A DNA stretch of 64,000 nucleotides, from NCBI GenBank assembly GCA_037954665.1, contig JBBMOL010000018.1, positions 3,224,001 to 3,288,000 on the forward strand. The letters are read 5' to 3'. This DNA is from Laguncularia racemosa. Lineage: Eukaryota; Streptophyta; Magnoliopsida; Myrtales; Combretaceae. The notes beneath the pieces are model-generated. The model searched no databases. It saw only the letters and a list, made by a program, of their open reading frames with translations, and was not told the origin of the DNA. This document shows, one piece after another, positions 1-10,677 of the stretch (positions within the stretch are counted from its first letter, which is position 1; each line of letters opens with the position of its first letter). The translations under genes and the position numbers were made by a program.

Positions 1-254
1 GTGATCTTGACATGTAATCCCTTTACCTATTGAAATCTCTATGCCAAGTTGAGTGTCTTGTGCAGCTTCCTTTGTTGCTAGTCTCCTTGGTTCTTCGAAC
101 TCTAAAAGCCACTGCATATTCGTAAGTCCTAGAGATAGGTATCTCGTCACGCAGAAAGGGGGAGGTTAGAATGAGATCTGAACATAACTCCTCAAGTCTA
201 GTTGAGTTAAATTGTGAGTTCAATGAGTCAAAAACGAGTCTTGTCAGATGGGTT

Positions 255-590
255 TATAGCACTATGGATAAAGTAGTCGCAACCTCAACTCGGCAACTTT
301 TCTCCAGGTTGTTGGTAGTAAGCTTCACTTGTCTTCATCGATGAAATTGATGCAGTTGGTACAGAAAGGTATGACGCCCATTCTGGTGATGAACGTGAGA
401 TCCAAAGGACCATGTTGGAATTGCTGAATCAATTAGATGATTTCAATTCTAGAGGAGATGTCAAAGTTACACTTGCAATAAACAGAATTGAAGTCCCGAT
501 CCTACATTGCTTCGTCCTGGTCAAATAGACCGAAAGATTGAATTTCCTTTGCCTGATATCAAAACAGGAGGTGCATCTTCCAGATCCAAT
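255..590 (+). pseudogene. RPT2: 26S proteasome ATPase RPT2 fragment (pseudogene)
   Basis: RPT2 is one of six AAA ATPases in the base of the 26S proteasome, which unfold ubiquitinated substrates. From about 331 the plus strand encodes FIDEIDAVGTERYDAHSG and then EIQRTMLELLNQLD, which is the Walker B region and following helix of RPT2. RPGQIDRKIEFPLPDIKT follows at about 512-566. Upstream (259-325) the residues after Walker A are recognisable (ATFL.VVGS) with a 1-base loss. About 26 codons between VVGSEL and VFIDEID are missing. Another base loss near 492-500 shifts the frame, and a third disruption follows near 567 (trace of IFQIH). The ORF is broken at least three times and is far shorter than the roughly 440-residue family, so this is a dead fragment. 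Exons appear joined without introns, but that is only suggestive of a processed copy. Confidence 0.85.
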
Positions 591-1476
591 ATCTGCCGAT
601 GTAGGATTGGAGACTACCTCGTTTGTAAATACACCTTAGGAAACTCTTCCAGCAGCTAAGCCTAACACAGTAGACACTGAGCCCTTTGTTCTTCTCCTTT
701 TGTGTGCTTTGGAAGAACCTTTTTGTTGTCCAGCTATGAGGGGAAGAGGGATGATCGCTTAAGCCATCCACCTGTGGTATTATTCTCTTCAATAAAGCAT
801 CAGTGGAGTTCCTCAAGCAAGAGATGGCTTACAATGATCTCCTGAACTAGTTCATCATCAGAGTTTTATATCATCCACAGCCTGAGATAAGGATCTTGAA
901 ATTCCAATTGACTAAGAGGAATAAATCTTGATTTTGCAAAGAATTGGGATTGCCTCAAACAGAAGAAGTCTGATCAATAAGAGAGAAAAGCTTTTGGACC
1001 ATAAAACTATATGTTAAAGGCATTGAGATCACATGAAAAGAGCCAAATCTCAAAGTTCATCAAGAATAATCTTCGCTCTTTTTTCCACAAGCTGAGTGCC
1101 AATAGCGGCCTTACTCTTCTCATGTTTGTCACTATAGCAACATGTTAAACTTGTATAGAATCCGTGATCGGTAGTATCAATGAGCTACTTCAGAACAATC
1201 CCCACAGGTGGCAAGTATTCGTTACCCTGAATCCAAAATCCAAGTCTAGCACTTCTATTTTGAAGGTAATAAAGTTTTATGGAGATAGAAGATTGATCTT
1301 CCTCAAACGCCTATTATAACTACTTTATCGGTATATCCTTCACGACGATTATGAAAAGAATTCTGAGCCATGCATCTGGACTCGAAATCTGAGAAATAAG
1401 CTTGCAATTATCATCCTATGAATCATCTTCTCCCTTGACAAGAATGGTCACTGCAAAGTCAGCCTCCTTCAGAGTA
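591..1476. other. Unassigned decayed sequence between the two gene fragments
   Basis: No convincing gene. On the minus strand, short coding-like stretches with several stops lie downstream of the GC6 exon, for example a run near 1060-1130 reading AAIGTQLVEKRAKIILDEL. I could not assign them. The text does not continue the known GC6 protein, so the GC6 exon seems to be joined to unrelated or intronic sequence. Confidence 0.4.
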
Positions 1477-1911
1477 TCATCTCCTAGTTTTACAATCCTC
1501 CTCTGACAATAAACTTAGAAGAAGAGAAATGCTTTCTACTTCTCTTGACAGAAAATCTGCGTTCATTAGAGCTGGCCGAACCTCACTCGGGGATTTTTTG
1601 GGATGATCAATAGGAGTTAATGCACTCGCAATATTTTCCAGAGCAGCCCGAACCATTTCAGCATCATCCCTCTCTTCCTTCAAGACACCCTTAAGCACAG
1701 GAAAACCCATTGCTCCAAAAGCAAGTTGTGCACCACGAGTCTCTCCTACAATAGACTGAAGCTCCAAAAGTGCCGTCCTTCAGTCCTCAGCAAGGACACC
1801 ATTGCTTATGCGATCAAGCAAACATTCCATATAGCTGTCTTCACTTGATGCTACATTATCATTACCAAAACCCCGCCCAACAACGTTCTTATATCCTGAT
1901 ACCAAATCCAT
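1477..1911 (-). pseudogene. GC6: Golgin candidate 6 / p115 (MAG4) N-terminal exon, interrupted
   Basis: GC6 (MAG4) is the plant p115/Uso1 tether for ER-to-Golgi vesicles, starting with an armadillo-like head. The minus strand from an ATG at 1911 reads MDLVSGYKNVVGRGFGND, then SSEDSYMECLLDRISNGVL, and after a stop ELQSIVGETRGAQLAFGAMG, FPVLKGVLKEERDDAEMVR and LMNADFLSREVESISLLLSL. This follows the start of plant GC6 residue for residue. An in-frame TGA (complement of 1780-1782, codon 44) replaces an Arg codon, the change expected from CGA to TGA. The frame ends at 1477 after LLSEED, where the family continues with the next exon. About 145 of the usual 900 or so residues are present. The start is chosen because it matches the family N-terminus. 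It may be a duplicated gene start or a captured fragment. Confidence 0.82.
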
Positions 1912-2450
1912 TCGTCCAATGGATTAATAAATAGCTCAAAACGGTCTGTGAAGCGGGAAAGCGGGATCAATTGATTTTGACTTTGGATGCGAAGACCGAT
2001 ATGTTGATTACTATCATAAAGTGATGTGTTCTTAAATCTTAAATTTTGTGTTACAGAAGTACACCGGCTCGGTGTTGTCTCATCTACTTTAGCTGCCTCT
2101 ATACCGTTCTCCCTTGAATGGCTGCTGGTTGAAGTAGCAGTCACGGTCGTCGACGAAGCCAACAGCAGCGGGGAAGGAGGAGCGCGAGGGTTTAGCAGAT
2201 GGAGGGGATCGACGGAATGTGGGTGGGGGTAGCGCGAAGATTTGGGAATAAAGAAGGGAAAAATCAGGGGAAACGAGAGAGGAAACAGAGTTCTTGAAGG
2301 GTGGTGAGGAGGAACAGCGCCACCAGAGAAGAAGAAGAAGAAGAAGGGAAAGAAAAGTAAGAGAAAAGGAAGAAGGTAGAAGTGAGGGATGAGGGAGCAG
2401 CGAGGATAGACGACGCGATGGGTATGGGCGACGTGATGGGGCGATTGATC
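1912..2450 (-). promoter_or_regulatory. CT-rich leader/promoter remnant upstream of the GC6 fragment
   Basis: Read on the minus strand this is a pyrimidine-rich, relatively GC-rich stretch with CTT repeats (complement of 2330-2350), typical of a plant 5' UTR and proximal promoter. It stops abruptly near 2500 at very AT-rich DNA. Its presence suggests a genomic copy of the gene start and not only an exon. No TATA box was identified with confidence. Confidence 0.4.
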
Positions 2451-2499
2451 AGACCTGCTACAGCTGCTGCCGTCGTGGAAGAAAGGGCTGGACAGGATG

Positions 2500-3165
2500 C
2501 GATTTGAAATATATATATATAATATATTATATATTATTTATTACAGTATGAATATTATATTATATTATAATTATTTTTATTTTTAATATTATATTGATAT
2601 TTTTAAATTTTATATTTTTAATATTTTATTATAAAAATTTATCTTTAAATTAATTTATTATTTCGAATATTAATATTCAATTAAAATTTTTATTTGAATT
2701 TCCTAAATTCATAATTTTTATTAATTTCTATATTAAACCCAATATCATTTAAAATTTATGTTTCAGATAATTTATTCTTTTAATTTAAATTACATGAATT
2801 AAATTTAAGACTTACAATTATTTTTATGTCTCTATTTATATGCTTATATATGGATATTTTTTAATTATTTCGCTTCCTAAATTTATTTAGTAATATATTT
2901 CATAAAATTAAAATGCTAACGTTTGTTATCTTTATTTATTTATTTATTTATTTTTTGCAATGGTTGTTCTTTCCGATTTTTCTATTCTTAAAAACTATTA
3001 TTATCTCAAATTATTAAAATAATATCTGCGCATCGCGATGTTTAAATGTTATAAATTTCTCAAAGTTTTTAATATAGCGAGATTGTAATTCTCGCTATCC
3101 CAACTTAAAGTATTTTTCATTTCGCTTATTTTCTTTAAATTTCATATAGTCTTTTTAAAAATTTT
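2500..3165. other. AT-rich intergenic DNA with TA-rich tract
   Basis: Very AT-rich. It begins with an imperfect TA tract (about 2507-2545) and holds a TTTA microsatellite near 2930-2953. No coding frame or structural RNA seen. Confidence 0.6.
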
Positions 3166-3169
3166 AGGA

Positions 3170-3816
3170 CATCACAATATGGATTCTACAATTGACCATC
3201 ACTTAGTCTCCATTTGACACATTTGTTAGTTATATTAATTGTTTAGGTTTCAAATAATATTTTTCAAGCCAGTAAAAATAAAATTTGAACACCTATTTCT
3301 TCCATAAAATTATAATAATCATATTTAATTTGTGCCTTACACTTACCAAAAGTTTTAAGCTACCATTCTTTTAATTTCTTATTTTTAGGTGAATTAAAAT
3401 CATTATTTGGAAAAACTTTATCAGTTCAAAGGGTTTTCTATGACATTAAGTTCAAGATCTCCTACTTCTGAAGCAGAAGGTTCCTTATAATCTAAATCAT
3501 TAAAGTTTTAATAGACTGATTGGCTTATTCTTACTAGTTTATTAACTAAACCACTAATCGAAGACTAACCTTAACCTGTAGATAATCTAGAACATTTTTA
3601 GGTTCATTAATTATTAGTCTAGGTGAATCCATAGATCTTCTAGAGGATGATATGAAGACATTAACTTAATTTCTAGTTTCTTTAGAATAATCGAAGGATC
3701 TCTTAGAGAATTGAAGTATTACCTTGCCCTTTGAATGTTACATCACATTTGATGGCTCGGCATTACATGTTTTTTGAGAGTGGGGATTTTACTTCCCATT
3801 GATCAAGTAGGTTTAC
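3170..3816 (-). pseudogene. Downstream part of endogenous caulimovirid fragment (decayed)
   Basis: Continues leftward from the movement-protein remnant on the minus strand. Short frames recall the polyprotein region after the movement domain in endogenous plant pararetroviruses, for example a stretch near 3270-3330 with YYNFMEE. Frameshifts and stops are frequent, so this is a weak extension of the neighbouring feature. Confidence 0.35.
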
Positions 3817-4442
3817 CTAGTCCCATTTGATCAGTTTGGGAATTGTTACATTTGACTTAGTTAAGTTGGTCTTGATTAAAAGTGTTTGACGTCTTTTGTC
3901 AATTTTATACGCTTTAGATCTAAAAACAGTTTTCATTAATTTAAAATAAATTCTATAGATGATTGCCATGGGCAATGCACCTTCAATCATTTTATAATTG
4001 TGAGTCTTGATCTGTAAGATCAAGGAACTCGTTATGGTCTTGTCCCTAAGACCTAAGGTTACATTTGGATGACATTCAAATTGAATTAAACCAACACTTA
4101 GACTAGTCTCAAATGCAGCATGAATAGATCGTTCATACTCTAGTTCCTTAGCATCTCTAAGGACAATTAAATTGAGGTATTGAATCTAATTTAGTGAGAG
4201 GTTTAGCTCCCACTTGGATTAGTCTTACATGCATATAATTCCATTCTTGTCCATATTTTCGAATGGAATCATTACTTAATAATTTTAATGTCGTTAACCC
4301 ATCAGAGATAGGAATATCCTTCTCTTTTGTAGTTATAACATAATCATTTTTGCCAAAGATTTTCCATTTAGCCATTTGGTCGATTTGGTCAAAGGATATT
4401 TTTAGAATTTTCAAGTCATCTATTATTTTACCAAAATCTTTT
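3817..4442 (-). pseudogene. Endogenous caulimovirid movement-protein-like fragment
   Basis: Caulimovirids are plant DNA pararetroviruses whose movement protein widens plasmodesmata. Two minus-strand frames fit one such domain. The first (4442 to 4157) includes DLKILKISFDQIDQMAKWKI and YMHVRLIQVGAKPLTKL. The second (about 4150 to 3817) includes LQIKTHNYKMIEGALPMAI and IYRIYFKLMKTV. A frameshift near 4157 separates them and a stop closes the second at 3817. The order and motifs match the movement domain of florendovirus/petuvirus-like endogenous elements. It is truncated upstream at a TA repeat. It is a dead relic with no reverse transcriptase seen nearby. Confidence 0.65.
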
Positions 4443-4445
4443 ACA

Positions 4446-4448
4446 TAT

Positions 4449-4481
<33 letters not shown>

Positions 4482-4488
4482 GTATATA
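4446..4488. repeat. (TA)n-(TATG)n microsatellite
   Basis: A run of about ten TA units is followed by four TATG units and directly abuts the truncated end of the caulimovirid fragment. Confidence 0.9.
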
Positions 4489-5325
4489 AGTGAATACTAC
4501 AACTTATGATATACTTCATAATCACTAAATCCATCATAAATTAAAAGTTAAGAGAGAAAAATCAATCTTTTGAAGGAATAAGGGTGGATTAGATGGATAA
4601 GGTGTCTTGAAGATAAAAAGTTATTCTTCACTCATCCAGATTTAAAAAGGGAATAACATCATGACTATAGATAAAAAGTATGTAATTTTATTCATTATAT
4701 TTGTGTGAAAGTTAAGAAGTACGAATGTTCAAAAATTACTTGTTAAATTAAATATGTCATGTAAATTACGAAACTTATTTAAGGAAAACTTTAAGCAAAA
4801 TTCTAAGTGAAAATGTGTATACATAGTCTGATGTCTACTTCCTTCCTCAACTTGGGCCATAAAGTGGTTCTTCGAAATAACTCTTGGTGGTATGTCTCAT
4901 ATTGCGATAGGTATAAGGTGACAAAACTCTTCTACAGCGAAATTCAAATCTTGGGCATGCAGTGCAAAGTCTCAAAGTCAACGGTTTTCTAATGATTCTT
5001 TCTCTCGAGAATCTCCTAAAACCTAGGATGTGGTGCCACATCGTATTGCCATGTGTGAGCTTTCACTTTGAGTTGCTCTATTCTGTCTTGAGGGCAACTT
5101 GCACCTTATGGGACTCGTATCTATCTCGAGGGCTGTGATTCTGACTAGGCTCAAATGACCTTTGAGACTCACACGCACATATGGACCCAACTTTATTTGA
5201 GCCGAGTAGCACTTTGTATGAATGAACCACGTAAGAATACGATGAATCACATTTATAGCTATTAAGGATGCAATGGATATCAAAGAAAGAAAAAAGAAGA
5301 AAGGAAAAACAGTAGAATCCATCGA
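4489..5325. other. Non-coding stretch
   Basis: Only short overlapping frames without recognisable domains. The minus-strand frame 5023-5322 starts with a hydrophobic run but lacks family similarity I can name and would lie in the 3' flank of the next feature, so it is not called. Confidence 0.5.
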
Positions 5326-5688
5326 TTAATGGAAACACTTAACTAAGTTGTACAAAACAACGTAAAGCAGGACAAAAAGTAATGTTCCAAGTCCAGAACC
5401 ACCTGGTTCTTGACAATTGCCAGTTCTCTTCCCAACCGAATTGTAAGATTGCCACCATGTATTCAGACATTGTATGAAAAGCAGTAATGAAACCGTAAGG
5501 ATAAACAACGACATCACAATGATGATACAAGCCAAAGATATTTCACCTTCTTCACTTTTTTCTGTCACCTCTTCAAGCAGCTCCACTAGGAACTTGAGGA
5601 AAGATAGAACTTTTATCCAGCACTTGAGCAGTCCTAAAGCCCCCACCATAAGAGATGGTACCAGAGGTGATGGTCCTCCATTTTCCAT
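5326..5688 (-). CDS. Hypothetical small membrane protein
   Basis: A 120-residue uninterrupted frame begins MENGGPSPLVPSLMVGALG. It shows three hydrophobic segments: about residues 14-37 (amphipathic to hydrophobic), about 52-74 (ACIIIVMSLFILTVSLLLFI) and about 99-117 (GTLLFVLLYVVLYNLV). A short acidic/basic segment, EEVTEKSEEGE, lies between the first two. On the minus strand a TATA-like stretch lies near 5757-5770, about 70-80 bases upstream. I do not recognise the family. It may be a real small host gene or a chance frame in non-coding DNA. No neighbour supports a function. Confidence 0.3.
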   Translation of the reverse strand: MENGGPSPLVPSLMVGALGLLKCWIKVLSFLKFLVELLEEVTEKSEEGEISLACIIIVMSLFILTVSLLLFIQCLNTWWQSYNSVGKRTGNCQEPGGSGLGTLLFVLLYVVLYNLVKCFH

Positions 5689-6597
5689 AATCTCTTTCTC
5701 TTCTCCAATTTAGTGAACTGAAATTGCACGCTGGTTACTTGAAGCTTAAATGATTTATATTGTATAGTATATGCATATCAACGCCCAAAAGTTTTTTTTT
5801 TTTTTTAAAAAAAAAGAAAGCTAGTTGCTACTTGCTAATTGAGATTAAAATTGAATCTTCCACTTTGGATGTTTACGGTTAGTTCACCTATTGCAACCTC
5901 CCTTGCATCAGAAAATTTTCTTTATTACTATATGGAATTAAGACACGTTTGTGAGATTTCCCTTGTAGGCCAACCATGACCAACTCTTGAAAATAAAACC
6001 CCAAAAAAATCCAATTCTAGGATATGGTGATACCGTAAGTGTAGTTTAGCAAGAAAAGGCATATTTTTCTTACGGATTATACATATAGCATGATGGTACA
6101 AATAGCGATGGATTTTCTTCCCCTCTTTCCTTTTGTCTTGGTGATGGACATAGATATATGTGTATATAAGAGCAAATTGTAATTTAAAAACTTCATAACT
6201 ATTAGGATAAACTGTATATACATCTCTCTATATTTGCACTATAAGTGCTTACTCACTTATATTTGAGACATGTATTTTTAAACTCTATTTTACAATTTAA
6301 TTTCTACATTAAATAATAAAAAAAATTAAATTAAAAAATGCATAAAATTGATAGCAAAGTTATCATGTAGCATTCCATATGAACCTTTTTTTTTTTAAAA
6401 AAAAAAAATTAGAATATAAAGGTCAATTTTAATGATAGAGAACCTAAGTGCAAGTTAAGTAAATATTGAGGAATAGATTTGCAATTTATTCAAAATATTA
6501 TACGGGTGCACAAGCATTTCTAAACCATGAAACATACTCTTACATCATTATAAATTCTATAAAGTTATCTACCTCTCTCAAGAAGGAAAAAAAGATT
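5689..6597. other. AT-rich non-coding DNA with T/A homopolymer hairpins
   Basis: Contains two T-run/A-run palindromes (T15A9 at 5792-5815 and T11A12 at 6386-6408) that could extrude as hairpins. No genes seen. Confidence 0.6.
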
Positions 6598-6775
6598 AAT
6601 TGGTATTAATACACCATGTGTTTGGATAAGTATTATAAAAGCATTAATAATTTTTTAATATGAAATAGAGATGGTAATTATTTTTTAAAAAATTACTATT
6701 TATAGTTTTACGCGTTAAAAATCTATTAATATTTATACGTTATTAATCAATCCATAAGATATATTAATACCAATT
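6598..6775. repeat. MITE-like inverted-repeat element (candidate)
   Basis: A 14-base sequence AATTGGTATTAATA (6598-6611) recurs as its exact reverse complement at 6762-6775, enclosing a 178-bp AT-rich unit without coding capacity. Size and terminal inverted repeats suit a miniature inverted-repeat transposable element. No certain target-site duplication was found. Confidence 0.35.
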
Positions 6776-8205
6776 CTATACCAATATGAGGGCATGGATA
6801 TGTATTTTTAGAAGCCTTAAAAGGTAAAAGCATGCTTTGAAGTTTGATGGATATGTTTGTACCTAAACAAATTATTTAAGGGGTGAGTGGCAGTATCCCT
6901 ATATATAATTATGGAGCGATGGGGACATATATGAGATTGATTGCGTATGAAGCAAAACCGAAAACGACCTTTTCAAAGACACAATATTAGTAGGATGTAA
7001 AGAAGATGAGCAAGATATATATAGCGTGAGTTCAGATGATACATGTATATATGTTACAATAAAATTAGTTATATTTTTTCTCGGTCAGTTAAGAACCAAC
7101 AGCGTTTAGTCGCTATGACAATAATTAATAATTGTAGCATACAGCGGGACCGCCAAAATATATAAATACACCTTTAAACTATTTGCTTTAGTGTGAATAG
7201 ATTTCTTAAATTTTTACAGTGTCACCTTACATCTTATTATTTAAAAAAAATGTAAATAATTAACGAGTTTATTTGTAATTTAAAAATATAAATGTAGCGC
7301 ACTGTAGTATTCTACAAATTAGGAACATGCAAATGGATAAGGAATATCAAATTAGTGATGCGGGCTAGCAAGGATGATGATTTTATTTTATTTAAAATAG
7401 ATCTTTAATCATTATCATTTTTGTTTATTAGATTTGATATGATTTAACTAGATTGTTAGTTTCTTTCTCTATATTACATTCTTAAGTAGCTAATTAATAA
7501 CTATTAGATTACATTTATATTGTAAATTTCATGTTAGATCTTACTTTTTCATAAATAGTCTTTCTTATCGGGGTTTTAAACAAGAAGTTATTATTAAATA
7601 AAGAGACGATGTCTTTTCAAAGGTACGATGCTTTTCTTTTCTTTTTTCCATTGGTGGTGTAAGATCATCCTAATGTAGTGTATGGTGTGAGAATTAAAAG
7701 TGATGTGAGGCCATTATCTCAAATTCAATGATGGTGCAAGATCATCAATTATCTTCTAGGTTTATCATTCCTTTCATAAAAAAAAAAAAGTATTTTATTT
7801 TGTTTATCGTTCTTTTTTAATATTCTTCATATAATTATTGTTTAAATTACAATTTTCTAATTAATTTCTATAAGATTTTTTTTTTTTTTGCAATTATCAT
7901 ATTTTATAAGTTTTTTGCTTCCACTGTCTTACATCAAATTTAGCATTAGAACTTACTTTTAGGTTTTGATAGCAAAGCTATCTCTTCTCTTTATCCTACA
8001 TTAATTGGCCTCCTTAACCAAAGTCCAAATTTCTATATTGGTGTAAATGAGTTTTTTTTTTCCATAATATAATTATCAATGGGTTAGCTTGGCAATTACA
8101 AGTAATTTATTCTAAGCCATTAAAAAAAAAATGTGAAGAAGGGGATTGGATTTTCTTGAGATGTTAATCAAACACTCATATTTCACACCCATTCTTTTCC
8201 TTAAA
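6776..8205. other. AT-rich non-coding DNA
   Basis: No frame with recognisable similarity. Poly-A/T runs are scattered. Nothing else seen. Confidence 0.6.
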
Positions 8206-8209
8206 TTCA

Positions 8210-8538
8210 TGAGATGCCTAAAGAAGCGATATACGTATAATGATTTACAATATAAATGAGATATCATGAAAGAATGTAATTTTATTAATGAATGGATAGA
8301 TGCTATGGAAAAATATAATTTTATTATTAAATGATTTATTACAATTGAGGGCCTTGTATATATAAACCCTACTCAAAGGTAAGGTCAAGAGTTATTTAAT
8401 CTAATGACTATTAATGAATCTCTACTACTACTATAATAAATGCATATACCTACTCTTACCTACTAGGATACATTGAACCTAGATAATTACAAAAGTAAGA
8501 CTTCTTAGTTGTCTTCACCAAGTAGGCTATTTTGATCA
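8210..8538 (-). repeat. 3' LTR of the decayed 8.2-10.7 kb element
   Basis: In minus orientation the LTR begins TGATCAAAATAGCC right after the polypurine tract and runs left. It aligns with the right-hand LTR through the interior. The left end is estimated from LTR length. Confidence 0.5.
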
Positions 8539-8553
8539 CCCCCCCACCCCCCC
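8539..8553 (-). other. Polypurine tract
   Basis: The minus strand has a 15-base run of G broken by a single T, directly before the TG start of the LTR. This is the expected plus-strand primer site. Confidence 0.6.
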
Positions 8554-8879
8554 ATACATTTAAGGCTTTAAGTAATTGTCCGTGACAATCTTTTCCATCA
8601 ATTGGTGATGTCCTCATTGCATCTTCTATAATGGACCTTTGCTAATTTTTCACTTCTCTACATAAAGCTTGGATTTCCTACTAACATTGCTTTTCTTCTT
8701 GTAATTCCAACATCCCCCAATATTTCCTTGTCTTCGACAAGCATAATGCTTTGCTTTGGTCTAAGCCCCACCAAAGGTGATTCTTTTGCCAAATCCACAC
8801 CTTTTCCCCCCTCTAGTGACAATAATTGAGATGCCTAATCCTCTCCTTTGATTTACATTGCTGATATAGGCTTTATAGC

Positions 8880-9260
8880 TCAACTAATCCTCTAGTCACT
8901 AGTTTCACACACTTTTCATTGAGTAACCAAATGCAATTGGACCAAGGAAGAATGGTAGTGTCAATCTCATCCAAAAGTCTTTCCCAATGACAAAGTCAAA
9001 GTTATCTACAAAAACTACTTTTATAGTTTCCCTCCTTCATAGTACCTAATGCTAAATTCCACATTTTCAATAACTCCTAACATGGGGATCTCCTTAAAAT
9101 TTACTATTTTAAGTCATTCTTTACTTCAATCTACTCTTAACTTAAGTTTATTAGCAGCATCCTTGGAAATGAATAAATGTGAAGCTCTCATGTCTATCAT
9201 CACACTCATCTTCCTCCCAACCACCTTGATTTTCGCATTCATTAAAACCCTATGCTTCTT
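8880..9260 (-). pseudogene. Retropepsin-like protease remnant
   Basis: The minus strand reads VVGRKMSVMIDMRASHLFIS, the position where plant gag-asp proteases have a D-T/S-G-A-S-H motif. The aspartate remains but the next residues are changed (D-M-R-A-S-H). KDAANKLKLRVD follows, then many stops. This enzyme would cleave the Gag-Pol polyprotein. It is inactive here. Confidence 0.6.
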
Positions 9261-9299
9261 GTTGTCTTAGGATTTTATGGTATAAAGGAGAAATAGTGT

Positions 9300-10130
9300 A
9301 TTGAGTTTACCATTCTCATAGTTATCTTACTTGTCTCCAATCATTAGGGCAATCATATGTTCTTGTCAAGCATTCCCTAGTACAATGCAACCTGTCATAA
9401 AAATAACACTTCAATTCTTCTAGTTTTCTCATGCCTATCACCTTCTATTTTTCTAGTCCTTTCTCTTCAATGGACTAGAGAACTTACTGCTCTGACTTCT
9501 TTCCTCCTCTTAACTACCATTAAAAGATCCCAATTCCGACTTTTGAAACTCAACTAAACCTTCAATAATGGTTATTACCTTAGAAACATTATCTACCCCC
9601 TATCATTCGAATTCCAATTCAACCGAAGGTTTCAACCTATTTAGAAACATGACAACAATGGCATGTAAGCTAAGGTTCAATCATAACTTAAAAAATTCTT
9701 GTATATACTTCCTTACACTACTCTTTTAAGTAAGATGGTTTGACATTTTAGGGAGAGAACTAGACCCTAAACTCTAGCTTAGTGATAATTGTGTTGGCCT
9801 TTCACCTCCACCAAACCATAGCTAAATCTCTCAAGTATAATGTTACAGTTTGTACTTACTTAATTTATAAGCCTAATGGCCTTGGAGTACTATTCAACAT
9901 CCCATGGGAAAACATCCAATTCTCTCTCAGTTAGGCTAAATACACCCTAGGAGCTAGCTAAAAGGTTACCCCATTAGTTACCATTATCAAGTTGTCAACT
10001 AAGTTCTAAGATCTTCTAACCCTTTCCTCAATGCCACAACAACTACATCATTCTATCTTCACATAGAACTTTGCTTCAATGGTATCGTCTTACTCTACTA
10101 AGCTTTCCATGGTGCAATCTATAGCCCCTT
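9300..10130 (-). pseudogene. Gag remnant with damaged zinc knuckle
   Basis: The minus strand near 9348-9410 encodes CYFYDRLHCTRECLTRT. This fits the plant gag knuckle CxxC..xH..xxCP with its second Cys replaced by Tyr. Upstream sequence shows broken gag-like frames. Gag forms the particle shell and binds element RNA. Confidence 0.5.
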
Positions 10131-10325
10131 GCAAAACAATAAAAATAAAAATAAAAAATATCCCTGCCATGCATAACTATTCCTTCTCAAGTGCATAAAC
10201 ATATCCCTTGATATAGCCTTCTACCTAATAGTAGGGTGCTCGCTACAATTGCTCTCCTCCTTAATAGCCTATATACATTATTCTCTACACTCAAAGAGAT
10301 CCCCACTTTCACTTTTTGAACCCAA

Positions 10326-10337
10326 GCTCTAATACCA
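10326..10337 (-). other. Primer-binding site, tRNA-iMet type
   Basis: The minus strand reads TGGTATTAGAGC, one change from TGGTATCAGAGC, the complement of the 3' end of plant initiator tRNA-Met. It lies just inside the 5' LTR end. Confidence 0.6.
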
Positions 10338-10338
10338 C

Positions 10339-10677
10339 TTGTAACAAAAGTTTAGGATCTCCCATGTAGCATTAAGTCAATTAACTCATAACACACATAA
10401 GAATTATATAGAGAAAGTGGTGAGAAATGCTCTAGGAGAATGTAACTTTACTATTTAATAAATGGATTACAACTAAGTAGATAACCCCTAGATACACATG
10501 ACGTACTCTAACGTAAAGTCAAAATTTATTCAATCTAATGATTACTGATGATTCCCATCTACCACTTCAATATATGCATTTACCTATTATTATCTACTAA
10601 AATGCATTGAATATAGACAATTACAATCTTAGCAAACCTTGATCTTGGACTACAATCAACTAAGTAATTTTAATTGG
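10339..10677 (-). repeat. 5' LTR of the decayed 8.2-10.7 kb element
   Basis: Partner of the left LTR. It ends in ..TTGTTACA next to the PBS. The outer end is set by where similarity to the left LTR stops. Confidence 0.5.

Larger units (their letters stand above)
8210..10677 (-). mobile_element. Decayed Ty3/gypsy element, gag and protease only
   Basis: Diverged direct repeats flank the region: the run around 8300-8500 matches that around 10430-10640, including the shared TACCTA.T..TCTACTA and CATTGAA.. stretches. In minus orientation the order is 5' LTR, PBS (10326-10337), gag with a damaged zinc knuckle, protease, polypurine tract (8539-8553), 3' LTR. No reverse transcriptase or integrase is seen in the 1.8 kb interior. 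The gag/protease belong to a different plant lineage (CxxCxGPHRTRECP-type knuckle) from the elements further right. Outer ends are approximate. Confidence 0.6.

Noticed and set aside
5023..5322. 99-residue minus-strand frame after the small membrane protein
   Set aside because: Hydrophobic start but no recognisable family, overlapping frames on the same strand, and lies in the probable 3' flank.
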